The notes under the pieces were generated by a model that ran no database searches, was not told the DNA's origin, and saw only the letters and a list, made by a program, of their open reading frames with translations. From an uncultured Eubacteriales bacterium (GTDB taxonomy: Bacteria > Bacillota > Clostridia > Peptostreptococcales > Anaerovoracaceae), in contig CASEOD010000104.1 of assembly GCA_949289445.1 (NCBI GenBank), positions 1 through 36,545 of the forward strand: DNA of 36,545 bases, read 5' to 3'. The translations under genes and the position numbers were made by a program. Shown here piece by piece: positions 14,391 through 22,948 of this stretch (position 1 is its first letter; the number at the start of each line of letters is the position of its first letter).

Positions 14391-14462
14391 GTAATATCTC
14401 CTGAAATGTTATAAAACTATTGGTGACGGATTCCTTCGGAACCCATACAAATCACAACTCTC

Positions 14463-14468
14463 AGTATA
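14463..14468 (-). promoter_or_regulatory. Extended -10 promoter of the second AEC gene
   Basis: Minus strand TGTTATACT contains TATACT (14468-14463) with the TG extension; no good -35 was seen. Confidence 0.4.
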
Positions 14469-14499
14469 ACACAAAAGATGAATTCCATTGAGGGGAAAA

Positions 14500-14528
14500 T
14501 TGACTTTTTACGTTATTTATGATAAATT
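14500..14528 (+). promoter_or_regulatory. Promoter of the cation antiporter gene
   Basis: TTGACT (14500-14505), 17-nt spacer, TAAATT (14523-14528). Confidence 0.55.
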
Positions 14529-14574
14529 TATTTTGCTGTTATTTAGAAATTATTAGAAATTGGAGAAAAGAAAT

Positions 14575-15540
14575 TTGATTTATCTGGAATATGTTATAAC
14601 TGCCTTTATGGTTGTATTTCTGTCAATTAAGGCATCCCGCTACATCGACCTGCTGGATAAGAACACCAGTCTTTCCGGTGCATTTCTGGGAGGTATCGTT
14701 CTTTCTGCGGTAACATCACTGCCGGAGCTTTTTACCAGTATTTCGGCAACTGCGCTTCTGGACAGACAGGGCCTCTGTCTGGGCAATATTTTGGGAAGTG
14801 ACCTTTTTAATCTTGCTGCGCTGTCACTGGTTATCCTGTTGTTCTTTAAGGGATTCAACAAAGGAAAGGTTTCTAAAAGTTATCGGCACGTGGCCGTTTT
14901 TGTGCTGCTTGTCTATCTGCTGCTTTCACTGAATTTTATTGAGGTACTCCATTTCAGAGTACTGCATCTTTCTATCACATCGATACTTATCGCACTGATT
15001 TATGTCTGCGGTGCAAAATATCTTGCCGTAGCTGAGGATGTGCAGACTGATGAGGATGCTTTGGGATATCATGCGTCTATTTCTACCAGCCTGACGCTTA
15101 CTCAGATTGCCTTCCGCTTTTTCATCGCTGCCGTAGGCCTTATCGTTTTCAGCATTATGGTTACCTATTTTGCTTCTCAGATAGCCTCTGAACTGAATCT
15201 GGTACAGGGATTTGCCGGCGCTGTATTTCTTGGAATTGCAACATCTCTGCCGGAGGTGACATCTACGGTTACGCTGTTTAAGATGAAGAATTATAATATT
15301 GCGGTGGGGAATATTATCGGCAGCAATCTGTTTAACTTTATTATTCTGGTAGCGGCAGATCTTCTGTCTCTGAGAAGCGGTGTATATGATGCTATGGATC
15401 ATCAGATTGTGGCGCTGATGGTTTTCGGCGCCATTGCAACTGTACTGTTTTGGATTATGCTGCGTGTGAAGAAAAGAACTGTTCGCGCAGGGTGTGCACT
15501 GGCAACAATTGCCTGCTACATTGCGGCGCTTCTTGTGTAA
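14575..15540 (+). CDS. Ca2+/cation antiporter (CaCA, Na+/Ca2+ exchanger family)
   Basis: 321 residues from TTG 14575, with GGAG nine nt upstream; TTG at 14560 would overlap that site. Two alpha-repeat signatures define the family: SAVTSLPELFTSISATALLDRQGLC then GNILGSDLFNLAALS (first half), and GIATSLPEVTSTVTLFKM then GNIIGSNLFNFIIL (second half). The acidic residues in TSLPE of both repeats are the cation ligands. About ten membrane helices. It likely expels Ca2+ in exchange for Na+ or H+. The gene is 75 nt before the FMN oxidase gene and may share its transcript. Confidence 0.88.
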   Translation: MIYLEYVITAFMVVFLSIKASRYIDLLDKNTSLSGAFLGGIVLSAVTSLPELFTSISATALLDRQGLCLGNILGSDLFNLAALSLVILLFFKGFNKGKVSKSYRHVAVFVLLVYLLLSLNFIEVLHFRVLHLSITSILIALIYVCGAKYLAVAEDVQTDEDALGYHASISTSLTLTQIAFRFFIAAVGLIVFSIMVTYFASQIASELNLVQGFAGAVFLGIATSLPEVTSTVTLFKMKNYNIAVGNIIGSNLFNFIILVAADLLSLRSGVYDAMDHQIVALMVFGAIATVLFWIMLRVKKRTVRAGCALATIACYIAALLV

Positions 15541-15615
15541 AACGGAGGGTAACGAAACTGCTTGATTTTGAAAATCATAAATAAAACAGATATCTATGAA
15601 AGAAGGCGAATTGAT

Positions 15616-16593
15616 ATGGAAGGATATTGCAGAATGTGTCCTGAATGCAACGGCAGGGCCTGTAAGAACCAGATTCCCGGTCCGGGAGTAAAAGGTATTG
15701 GCGATACTGCCATACGTAATTATGACAAGTGGAAAGAGATCCGCATCAATATGGATACTTTGACGGAAAAGAGAGAAGTCAGCACAGAACTGACTCTGTT
15801 TGGTCAGCGTTTTGCGGCTCCGTTTTTTGCAGGGCCTGTAGGTGCGGTAAATATGCACTATGGCGATAAGTACAATGATTTGGAGTACAATAATATTCTT
15901 GTGCCTGCCTGCAGAAAAGGAGGAATTGCGGCGTTTACCGGAGATGGGATGGATCCTGAAGTGATGAGAGCCGCGGGAATTTCCATTAAAGCAGAAGGCG
16001 GTTTTGGCGTTCCTACCGTAAAACCCTGGAATAAGGCGATGATCGATGAAAAAATGGCAATTGTCAGAGAATCAGGAGCATTTGCTGTGGCAATGGATAT
16101 TGATGCGGCAGGGCTTCCTTTTCTGAAAAATTTTCAGCCTCCTGCAGGAAGCAAGTCTGTTTCGGAGATGGCGGAAATCATAAAAGACGCAGGTCTGCCG
16201 TTTATTGTAAAGGGTATTATGACACCGAAGGCAGCACGTAAAGCTCTGGAGGCGGGAGCCTCAGCCATTGTTGTGTCCAACCATGGTGGCAGAGTGCTGG
16301 ATCAGTGCCCTGCAACGGCAGAAGTTCTGGAAGCTATTGCTGATGAAGTAGGAAACTCCATGAAGATCCTGGTGGACGGCGGTATCAGAAGCGGTACTGA
16401 TGTGTTTAAGGCTCTTGCCCTCGGCGCTGACGCGGTGCTTATTGCAAGACCGTTTGTTTCAGCCATTTATCAGGGAGGAGCAGAAGGAGCTGCTTCTTAT
16501 ATTGAAAAAATCAGGAGTGAACTGGCTGACACCATGGCAATGTGCGGTGTATACAGTCTGGATGAAATCACAAAAGATGTAATCTGGAGATAG
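15616..16593 (+). CDS. FMN-dependent alpha-hydroxy-acid oxidizing protein
   Basis: 325 residues of the lactate/glycolate oxidase family. The C-terminal half holds the FMN and active-site motifs: PFIVKGIMTPKAAR (Lys), VVSNHGGRVLDQCPATAEVL (catalytic His and substrate Arg) and VDGGIRSGTDVFKALALGADAVLIARP (phosphate binding). The N-terminus has MEGYCRMCPECNGRAC, a cysteine group absent from aerobic members and common in clostridial ones, perhaps binding a metal or Fe-S cluster (inference). In an anaerobe a dehydrogenase rather than O2-using oxidase role is expected. ATG 15616 has AAGAAGG upstream; the upstream in-frame TTG at 15562 lies 12 nt after GGAGGG, so a longer form cannot be excluded. 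Confidence 0.85.
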   Translation: MEGYCRMCPECNGRACKNQIPGPGVKGIGDTAIRNYDKWKEIRINMDTLTEKREVSTELTLFGQRFAAPFFAGPVGAVNMHYGDKYNDLEYNNILVPACRKGGIAAFTGDGMDPEVMRAAGISIKAEGGFGVPTVKPWNKAMIDEKMAIVRESGAFAVAMDIDAAGLPFLKNFQPPAGSKSVSEMAEIIKDAGLPFIVKGIMTPKAARKALEAGASAIVVSNHGGRVLDQCPATAEVLEAIADEVGNSMKILVDGGIRSGTDVFKALALGADAVLIARPFVSAIYQGGAEGAASYIEKIRSELADTMAMCGVYSLDEITKDVIWR

Positions 16594-16621
16594 TGGAATA
16601 AGCAGCATACTGCGCAGAAGA

Positions 16622-16665
16622 AAAGAGTATCCCGAAGATTTTGAAACTTTGAGGATACTCTTTTT
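16622..16665. terminator. Bidirectional terminator
   Basis: AAAGAGTATCC (16622-16632) pairs perfectly with GGATACTCTTT (16653-16663), with T runs on both strands. It separates the convergent FMN oxidase and D-2-hydroxyacid dehydrogenase genes. Confidence 0.85.
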
Positions 16666-16679
16666 GTTTTTTCGGCCTT

Positions 16680-17591
16680 CTATACAATTCTGTTCAGAGT
16701 GCCGCCGTCCAGAAAACTTTTAAGATTGGCGGCACAGATGTCAATGACTTTTTGACGGGTTTCTTTTGGCATCCATGCGATGTGAGGGGTCAGAATACAG
16801 TTCGGAAGATTGATGAGAGGGTGAGGTTCTGCCGGCGGTTCACAGGAAATTACGTCCACAGCTGCTGCTGAAAGCTTCCCGCTTTTCAGAGCTTCCGCCA
16901 GATCCTGCTCGTTGATCAGCGCTCCTCGTGCCGTATTGATGAGGACTGCGCCGTCTTTCATCCGAGAGATAAACTCTCTGTTGATAAAACCTCTGTTTTC
17001 AGATGTCAGCGGACAGTGCAGAGTTACGAAATCCGATTTTACAGCTGCCTCTCTGTCTCTGCTGTAAATATTGATTCTCATGCCGAAAGCCTCACCGATA
17101 CGGGCGACTCTTTTTCCTATGTTACCATAGCCGATAATCCCCAGACTTTTGCCGTCCAGCAGTGTCAGAGCTCCTTCAATAAAAGTGAAATCAGGGCTTT
17201 CGTACCATTTTCCGTTCTGGACAGAGCGGTTATAGCTGCCTACCAGATTTGTCAGTTCCAGAATCAGGGCAAAGGTGTGCTGAGCCACGGCTTCTGTAGA
17301 GTAGGCAGGAACGTGACAGACAGCGATTCCCAGATCTCCGGCAGTCCGCAGGTCTACGTTGTCATAGCCTGTGGCGGTTACACCTATGAATTTCAGCTCA
17401 GGACAGCTCTCCATGACCTGGCGTGTGATTTTGCATTTACTGACAAAAAAGCCGTCGCAGCCTGTAATCCTTTCTATAATCTGATCGTCTTCAGTGCGGT
17501 CAAAGGCGGAAAAGGAACCCAGAGCTTCGATGGGAGCCCAGGAGAGATCCCCCGGATTGATGGAATATGCATCTAAAATTGTTAATTTCAT
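16680..17591 (-). CDS. D-2-hydroxyacid dehydrogenase (glycerate dehydrogenase-like)
   Basis: 303 residues, NAD-dependent D-isomer-specific 2-hydroxyacid dehydrogenase fold. Visible are FIGVTATGYDNVDLRTAGDLGIAVCHVPAYSTEAVAQHTFALIL, the dinucleotide motif GIIGYGNIGKRVA (about 156-168), the catalytic Arg in NTARGALINEQDL, the acidic residue in DVISCEPP and His in TPHIAW. The ATSTEAVAQHTFALIL-type segment is typical of hydroxypyruvate/glycerate reductases (HprA-like), though lactate- or hydroxyisocaproate-type substrates remain possible. AAGGAG precedes the ATG. Neighbouring an FMN 2-hydroxyacid enzyme suggests 2-hydroxy/2-keto acid interconversion (inference). Confidence 0.88.
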   Translation of the reverse strand: MKLTILDAYSINPGDLSWAPIEALGSFSAFDRTEDDQIIERITGCDGFFVSKCKITRQVMESCPELKFIGVTATGYDNVDLRTAGDLGIAVCHVPAYSTEAVAQHTFALILELTNLVGSYNRSVQNGKWYESPDFTFIEGALTLLDGKSLGIIGYGNIGKRVARIGEAFGMRINIYSRDREAAVKSDFVTLHCPLTSENRGFINREFISRMKDGAVLINTARGALINEQDLAEALKSGKLSAAAVDVISCEPPAEPHPLINLPNCILTPHIAWMPKETRQKVIDICAANLKSFLDGGTLNRIV

Positions 17592-17650
17592 CGTATTGAA
17601 AACTCCTTACTACATATTATATTATTGTATTCAGTATATCACATCAGGAC

Positions 17651-17679
17651 TTGCGGGAAAACCGTGAAAATGATATACT
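17651..17679 (+). promoter_or_regulatory. Promoter of the mntP-rph-rdgB gene run
   Basis: TTGCGG (17651-17656), 17-nt spacer, TATACT (17674-17679) with TG at 17671-17672. No manganese (yybP-ykoY) riboswitch pattern was recognised between this promoter and the start codon, and the leader is only about 45 nt. Confidence 0.6.
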
Positions 17680-17732
17680 ATTAGTTAAATTTGCCGTTAT
17701 TGACAGCGGAACAATGGGGAACGGGAGAATCT

Positions 17733-18278
17733 ATGGGATTGATTGAGACCACGGTCATAGGAGCGGGGCTGGCAATGGATGCTGTGGCCGTGTCTGTGAC
17801 TGACGGAATGGTTTACTCAAATCTGAAAAAGCGGCATTATCTGGAGATGATTCTGTTTTTCAGCGTTTTTCAGGGACTGATGCCTCTGATGGGTTATTGT
17901 GCGGGAACTGTATTTGCAGCCCGGATTACTGCATACAGCGGGTTTGTAATTTTCCTTATTCTGGGTCTAATCGGCGGGAATATGATTCGAGAAAGTTTCT
18001 GCAGAGATGAAGTCAGCCCGGAAAGAAAGCGGCTTTCTTCACCGGTGCTGTTTTTTCAGGCAGTGGCAACCAGCCTCGACGCTTTTGCAGTCGGTGTGGG
18101 ATTTTGTGCCGTCAGAACGGAGATTCTGCCTGCGGTGGCTGTAATCTCCGCTGTTACCGCGCTACTGGTCTTTGCCGCTGTGATAATGGGACGGTATTTT
18201 GGCAGTGTTCTTGGCCGGAAGGCGGAACTGCTGGGTGGCATCATTTTAATTATCATTGGACTGAAAAGCGTTTTCTGA
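17733..18278 (+). CDS. mntP: Manganese efflux pump, MntP family
   Basis: 181 residues, six membrane helices in two homologous halves. The family motifs are AMDAVAVSVTDG (about 14-25) and SLDAFAVGVGF (second half), whose Asp residues carry the ion. MntP exports Mn2+ from the cytoplasm. ATG 17733 has ACGGGAGAAT just upstream; the longer frame from 17691 (MPLLTAEQWG...) lacks a site and is not conserved in type. It is the first gene of a same-strand run continuing into rph and rdgB. The family also includes sporulation-linked paralogs, so the substrate is not certain. Confidence 0.82.
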   Translation: MGLIETTVIGAGLAMDAVAVSVTDGMVYSNLKKRHYLEMILFFSVFQGLMPLMGYCAGTVFAARITAYSGFVIFLILGLIGGNMIRESFCRDEVSPERKRLSSPVLFFQAVATSLDAFAVGVGFCAVRTEILPAVAVISAVTALLVFAAVIMGRYFGSVLGRKAELLGGIILIIIGLKSVF

Positions 18279-18305
18279 TACAAAAGAGAAAAGTGAGGAG
18301 ATTAT

Positions 18306-19013
18306 ATGAGACCAGACAGACCGGCTGACAGGATTCGAACGGTAAAAATTACGGATCATTACTTGATGAGTCCGCAGGGTTCGGTTCTGATAGAAATGGG
18401 TAATACAAAAGTAATCTGTACGGCTTCGGTGGAAGAAGCCACAGCAAAGCATCTGACCGGAACAGGAAAGGGCTGGGTAACGGCAGAATACTCCATGCTT
18501 CCCGGTTCGACGGCGACACGTAAAAAAAGAGAAAAAGGAAAACCTGACGGCAGATCTGTGGAGATTCAGAGACTCATCGGCCGAGCTCTGCGTTCGGTGG
18601 TCGACATGGAAAAGCTGGGAGAAAGAACGATCTGGATCGACTGCGATGTGATTCAGGCGGACGGAGGAACCAGAACCGCTTCCGTTACAGGGGCTTATGT
18701 GGCCATGGTACAAGCTATGCGGTGGATGAAATCACAGGGCCTGATTGAAGAGATTCCTGTGACTGCCATGGTGGCGGCTGTCAGTGTGGGAATCGTAGAG
18801 GATGAATGTCTTCTGGATCTTTGCTATGAAGAGGATTCTCATGCCATGGTGGACATGAATGTGATTATGACGGATAAGGGAGAGTACATCGAGGTACAGG
18901 GTACCGGAGAGGAGTCTCCTTTTTCCGCTGAGCAGCTGTCCGATCTTTTGAAATTGGCACAGAAAGGCTGTATGCAGCTGCATGAGATACAGAAACAGCT
19001 ATTGCAGGAATAG
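18306..19013 (+). CDS. rph: Ribonuclease PH
   Basis: 235 residues, standard length. RNase PH motifs are clear from the first residues: [43 protein letters not shown], then [41 protein letters not shown] and [21 protein letters not shown]. It trims tRNA 3' ends phosphorolytically, as a hexamer. GTGAGGAG precedes the ATG. The rph-rdgB order, with the non-canonical NTP hydrolase next, is a common arrangement. Confidence 0.97.
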   Translation: MRPDRPADRIRTVKITDHYLMSPQGSVLIEMGNTKVICTASVEEATAKHLTGTGKGWVTAEYSMLPGSTATRKKREKGKPDGRSVEIQRLIGRALRSVVDMEKLGERTIWIDCDVIQADGGTRTASVTGAYVAMVQAMRWMKSQGLIEEIPVTAMVAAVSVGIVEDECLLDLCYEEDSHAMVDMNVIMTDKGEYIEVQGTGEESPFSAEQLSDLLKLAQKGCMQLHEIQKQLLQE

Positions 19014-19049
19014 ATGGAATTCAGGTAACGATAGAAAGGAAGAACTGAC

Positions 19050-19649
19050 ATGGAAACGATTGTAGCGGCTTCCAGAAATCAGCACAAGATTTCGGAGATT
19101 GAAGCTATCACCCAAAAATTCGGTATGCATATTATATCCAGAGATGATGCCGGAATTCCCGATTTTGAAATTGAGGAAGACGGGGAGACCTTTGAGGAAA
19201 ACTCCTTTAAGAAGGCAGATGAAATTATGAAGATCTGCGGGAAAACAACCATTGCGGATGATTCCGGCCTCATGGTGGAATATCTGGGCGGTGCTCCCGG
19301 TGTGTATTCTGCCAGATTTGCGGGAGAAGACGGAAATGATGCCAAAAACAATGAAAAACTCCTGAATCTGCTGGAAGGTGTTCCATATAAAGAGAGAAAA
19401 GCAAAGTTTGTATCTGTGATAACCATGGTATTTCCTGACGGAACATCCCTTTCTGCCAGAGGCGAGTGTGAGGGCCATATTATTGAGGCGCCGGAAGGAG
19501 AAAACGGATTCGGTTACGATCCGCTGTTCGTGCCGGACGGTTATCAGCGAACCTTTGCACAGCTTTTACCGGAAGAAAAAAATCAGATCAGTCACAGAGC
19601 GAAAGCGCTGGCTGAGCTGGAAAAGCGATTAAAAGAGAGGAACAGATAA
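19050..19649 (+). CDS. rdgB: XTP/dITP diphosphatase (RdgB/HAM1)
   Basis: 199 residues. Family motifs: VAASRNQHKISEIEAI (SxNxxK nucleotide binding), EEDGETFEENSFKKA, TTIADDSGLMVEYLGGAPGVYSARFAGE (acidic metal ligands) and GENGFGYDPLFVP with SHRAKAL at the C-terminus. It hydrolyses ITP, dITP and XTP to monophosphates, keeping them out of nucleic acids. AAGGAAG lies before the ATG. It ends three nt before the yihY-like gene. Confidence 0.97.
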   Translation: METIVAASRNQHKISEIEAITQKFGMHIISRDDAGIPDFEIEEDGETFEENSFKKADEIMKICGKTTIADDSGLMVEYLGGAPGVYSARFAGEDGNDAKNNEKLLNLLEGVPYKERKAKFVSVITMVFPDGTSLSARGECEGHIIEAPEGENGFGYDPLFVPDGYQRTFAQLLPEEKNQISHRAKALAELEKRLKERNR

Positions 19650-19652
19650 TTT

Positions 19653-20471
19653 ATGTCGAGCAGGTGGGCCAGAATGGTTCTGCTGGGAATCAGGCAACTC
19701 AGAGACCCCTATTATCAGGGCTTTGCTGCGCAGATGTCCTTTTATATTATGCTGTCTTTAGTACCGACGGTGATTGTCTTGTCTCAGCTTCTGGGACTGT
19801 TGGACATTTCTCTGGATTTTCTGGATGAATGGATAGGAAAATATGTAGCGCCGAGTATGGGAGATACGCTGAAAAAACTTCTCAGTTACAGACCGGCAAC
19901 CACATCCAATATCGTTCTCATTATCATGGCGTTGTGGGCAGCTTCCCGTGCGCAGTTTTCCATGATGAGAATTGCAAACTATACCTATACCAGCGGCAGA
20001 ACGACAGGCGTTTTCTGGAGAGAACGGATTCGTGCCGTTAAGACCATGGCGCTGACTGTGTTTACTCTGGCGTTTGTTGCGGTAATTCTGGTTTACGGTA
20101 AACTGATTCTGCAGCTGGTACTGCAGAGGCTGATAGACGGAACCATGATCAATACGATGTGGATCTGGCTCAGGTGGCCTTTGGCGGGTATTTTGTATTT
20201 TCTGATGGTTTCGTATAACTATTATGTGCTGCCCAATGACAAGCTGGCATTCAGAGAAATTTTGCCGGGAAGTATTCTGGGGGCAGTGGGGATGCTGGTA
20301 GTGACGATAGTATATTCGTATTATGCCAATTATGCGGTCAATTACGATATTATCTACGGCTCTCTGGCAAGTATGGCTGCCCTGCTGTTCTGGTTCTATT
20401 TCTTATCCTGGGTGCTGTGTCTCGGCATTTTATTCAATAAAGTATGGAAAGACACGAAAGGGGGAGTGTGA
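19653..20471 (+). CDS. YihY/BrkB family inner membrane protein
   Basis: 272 residues, about six membrane helices. Family landmarks: GFAAQMSFYIMLSLVPTVIVLSQLLG near the N-terminus, ALWAASRAQFSMMRIANYTY in the middle, VSYNYYVLPNDKLAFREILPGSILGAVG and YDIIYGSLASMAALLFWFYFLSWVLCLGILFNKVW at the end. The family was once called ribonuclease BN by error; its true role in the membrane is unknown. It abuts the downstream gene directly (TGA then ATG), implying coupled translation. Confidence 0.88.
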   Translation: MSSRWARMVLLGIRQLRDPYYQGFAAQMSFYIMLSLVPTVIVLSQLLGLLDISLDFLDEWIGKYVAPSMGDTLKKLLSYRPATTSNIVLIIMALWAASRAQFSMMRIANYTYTSGRTTGVFWRERIRAVKTMALTVFTLAFVAVILVYGKLILQLVLQRLIDGTMINTMWIWLRWPLAGILYFLMVSYNYYVLPNDKLAFREILPGSILGAVGMLVVTIVYSYYANYAVNYDIIYGSLASMAALLFWFYFLSWVLCLGILFNKVWKDTKGGV

Positions 20472-21161
20472 ATGAGCAGATACCGAAGTTCAGGAAGACA
20501 GAAAAGAAAATATCGAATTAAACCCAGATTTATTGTCTTTCTTGCGATAATGGTCAGTGTGATACTGGGAGGCGCCGTTTACTTTTTCGGAACGGAAGAA
20601 AAAGAGGCGGTGGTTTCAGCTGAACTTCAGGCTCAGCGTGCACAGGGATGGAACATTATGATGGCTGCCAGAGCTTATATCAGTAACGAAAATCTTCGTT
20701 ATGATGACGGGTATTATGCAGGAGGGTATCCTCCTGATGATATAGGTGTATGTACCGATGTTGTATGGAAGGGATTTATGGCGAAAGGCATCATCCTTCG
20801 TGATCTGGTGGATGAGGATATTGCGGCAAACTTCGAAGCTTATACGGATATTGTGACTGTAAGAGATCCTAATATCGATTTCAGACTGGTACCGCAGCTG
20901 GAGAGATTCTTTGAGCGCAATGCAGAGGTGCTGTCCACGGATGTGGATGATTATCTGGCCTGGCAGGCAGGTGATATTGTGACTTTTGAATCCAGTCATG
21001 TGGCGATTGTTTCAAATCTCAGAAATTTGTGGGCAAGACCGTATATCATTCAGCATGGTAAAGACCCTGCTGCAGAAGAGGACAGGATTTTCGCCTCTGA
21101 CGGTATGGAAATTTCAGGCCATTTCAGATGGCCACTGAATAAGGGAAAGAGCGGCAGCTGA
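20472..21161 (+). CDS. DUF1287 family membrane-anchored protein
   Basis: 229 residues. A basic N-terminus (SSGRQKRKYRIKPR) precedes one membrane helix (FIVFLAIMVSVILGGAVYFFG, about 21-41). The outside domain shows the DUF1287 pattern: DDGYYAGGYPPDDIGVCTDVVWKGF, LAWQAGDIVTFESSHVAIVSN and IIQHGKDP. The order Cys (GVCTDV), His (SSHVAIV) and a second His recalls NlpC/P60-type cysteine hydrolases, so a cell-wall role is possible (inference). It is translationally coupled to the YihY-like gene. Confidence 0.8.
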   Translation: MSRYRSSGRQKRKYRIKPRFIVFLAIMVSVILGGAVYFFGTEEKEAVVSAELQAQRAQGWNIMMAARAYISNENLRYDDGYYAGGYPPDDIGVCTDVVWKGFMAKGIILRDLVDEDIAANFEAYTDIVTVRDPNIDFRLVPQLERFFERNAEVLSTDVDDYLAWQAGDIVTFESSHVAIVSNLRNLWARPYIIQHGKDPAAEEDRIFASDGMEISGHFRWPLNKGKSGS

Positions 21162-21204
21162 AAAGGCCGTCCTCAGAAGGAAAGAACGGGAGAAGGAGAG
21201 CAAG

Positions 21205-22101
21205 ATGAAGAAAGTACTTATTATACTGAATCCCTGTGCAGGGACCAGACATGCCAATAAATATTTTGTAGAGATAATCGATGTTTTCTGTAAGGCGGGA
21301 TATGAAGTTACCGTAAAGACTACAGCTGGACGGGGCGATGGTACTGTTTTTGCCAGAGAACACGGGGCAGCTTACGATCTGATCGTCTGCATCGGCGGTG
21401 ACGGAACCTTTAATGAAGTGGTAGACGGATTTCTTGAGGCAGAACTGAATATACCTATCGGTTATATTCCTGCCGGCAGCACCAATGATTTTGCGTCCAG
21501 TCTGCATCTGTCCAAGGATGTGGTACAGGCAGCGCGAGACATTGTGGAAGGGACACCCCGGTATGTGGATATCGGAACCTTTAACGGCAGACATTTTTCT
21601 TATGTCGCCTCTTTCGGCGCTTTCACAAAGGCTTCTTATGAAGCTCCGCAGAGCATCAAGAACATGCTTGGGCATCTGGCTTATATCATTGAGGGGATCA
21701 AGGATATTCCTTCCATTAAACCGCTGAAGCTGCGAATGAAAATGGAGCAGGGGATCTATGGAGGAGAATATCTGTTCGGCGCTATCTGTAATTCCACTTC
21801 AGTGGGGGGACTGCTGACTTTGTCGGATGATCTGGTGGATATGAATGACGGGAAATTTGAGGTGATGCTGATTAAGTCTCCCGCAAATATTCTGGAACTG
21901 AATCAGATTCTGCTGGCTCTGACAACACAGAATTTTAACTCTCCGATGATTTCTCTGTTCAGCAGCGGTAATCTGGAAATTACCGCAGACCCGGACATGC
22001 CGTGGACGCTGGACGGAGAGTATCAGAAGGGCTGCGACAGTATCAAGGTAGAGAACATAAAGGGTGCAATCCGGTTGATTGTGCCAAAGAAACAGGATTA
22101 G
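21205..22101 (+). CDS. Diacylglycerol kinase family lipid kinase (YegS/DgkB type)
   Basis: 298 residues. The catalytic-domain signature GGDGTFNEVVDG (64-75) follows ILNPCAGTRHANKYF; PAGSTNDFASSL and SVGGLLTLSDDLVDMNDGKFEVMLIK are further family motifs. Such enzymes phosphorylate diacylglycerol or related lipids using ATP at the inner membrane face. GGGAGAAGGAGAG precedes the ATG. Eight nt downstream begins a PAP2-type phosphatase; a kinase and phosphatase acting on lipid phosphates side by side fit a shared lipid-recycling role. Confidence 0.92.
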   Translation: MKKVLIILNPCAGTRHANKYFVEIIDVFCKAGYEVTVKTTAGRGDGTVFAREHGAAYDLIVCIGGDGTFNEVVDGFLEAELNIPIGYIPAGSTNDFASSLHLSKDVVQAARDIVEGTPRYVDIGTFNGRHFSYVASFGAFTKASYEAPQSIKNMLGHLAYIIEGIKDIPSIKPLKLRMKMEQGIYGGEYLFGAICNSTSVGGLLTLSDDLVDMNDGKFEVMLIKSPANILELNQILLALTTQNFNSPMISLFSSGNLEITADPDMPWTLDGEYQKGCDSIKVENIKGAIRLIVPKKQD

Positions 22102-22109
22102 AGGAAAAA

Positions 22110-22796
22110 ATGAAAAAGGGGATAAATTTGAGTGATTTGAAACAGCGCCGTTATCTGCTGCTGGTGCTGTATGTGCCGGTATATCTGATTGGATTTTTTA
22201 TCATTGAGCATCTGGTGCCCGAAACAGCGGACTACTGGTCATCCCGGTGCTTTCTGGATGACTGGATTCCGTTTAATGAATGGTTTGTCATACCCTATTA
22301 TTTCTGGTATCCGCTGCTGTTCATTGTGGGGATCTGGCTCATGGTAAAGGATGTACCCAACTTTAAACTTTATATGTACAGTATTATTATCGGTTTTTCC
22401 GTCAGTATTTTTATCTGTCTGATCTTCCCCAACGGGCAGGATCTGAGACCTCAGGTTTTTCCCAGAGACAATTTCCTGACAGATATGGTAAAGGCAATTT
22501 ATGCTGCGGATACCAATACCAATGTGATACCCAGTGTACACGCTATAGGCGCCATAGTTGCCGCTTTTGGCATCTGTTCCACCGAAACTGTCCGGAGTTT
22601 TCGGATTAAAATGCTTTCTGTATTCATGGCGGCTCTGATTTGCATAGCTACCTGTTTTATCAAGCAGCATTCCATTCTGGATGTATTTGCTTCTCTGGTT
22701 TTGTGTGGAATTATCTATATCGTAGTGTATGTTTTTATCAGGCGAAGCATTATTTCACCGGGGCACCACAGAGAGAGAGACCGGGTAAAAAAATAA
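22110..22796 (+). CDS. PAP2 family membrane phosphatase
   Basis: 228 residues from ATG 22110, with GAGGAAAA upstream. About six membrane segments. PAP2 motifs are reduced but present: IPSVHA (the central PSxH motif) and KQHSILDVFAS (third motif, His and Asp). Before them LRPQVFPRDN sits at the position of motif 1, which is not canonical KxxxxxxRP. Members dephosphorylate phosphatidic acid or undecaprenyl-PP, or transfer inositol phosphate. The odd motif 1 leaves room for the transferase-like group. It follows the lipid kinase gene in the same operon and precedes a strong hairpin. Confidence 0.82.
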   Translation: MKKGINLSDLKQRRYLLLVLYVPVYLIGFFIIEHLVPETADYWSSRCFLDDWIPFNEWFVIPYYFWYPLLFIVGIWLMVKDVPNFKLYMYSIIIGFSVSIFICLIFPNGQDLRPQVFPRDNFLTDMVKAIYAADTNTNVIPSVHAIGAIVAAFGICSTETVRSFRIKMLSVFMAALICIATCFIKQHSILDVFASLVLCGIIYIVVYVFIRRSIISPGHHRERDRVKK

Positions 22797-22820
22797 CCGG
22801 AAGATGTCCGGAACAGTGAA

Positions 22821-22871
22821 GAAGCCGCTGCGGAACAGATGTATTACACATTCGTGTTCCGCAGCGGCTTC
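22821..22871. terminator. Palindrome H1, end of the mntP-PAP2 run
   Basis: GAAGCCGCTGCGGAACA (22821-22837) pairs perfectly with its complement at 22855-22871, loop of 17 nt. There is no real T run on either side, so it is a weak fit to a standard terminator. Its arm and the bases after it closely match the palindrome at 23625-23672. Confidence 0.55.
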
Positions 22872-22948
22872 TCTGCTAAGGGACTTACCCGGGAAATCAA
22901 ATTCGGCGGGGGAAAACTGATGCCGTCTGCCCGGACTGACCTGCTTTA

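Noticed and set aside
17680-17732. Manganese (yybP-ykoY) riboswitch before mntP
   Set aside because: Leader too short after the best promoter and no paired core with a following terminator visible.
22002-22109. Extended N-terminus for the PAP2 gene
   Set aside because: It would overlap the lipid kinase gene by 100 bases and lacks a ribosome binding site; ATG 22110 has GAGGAAAA upstream.
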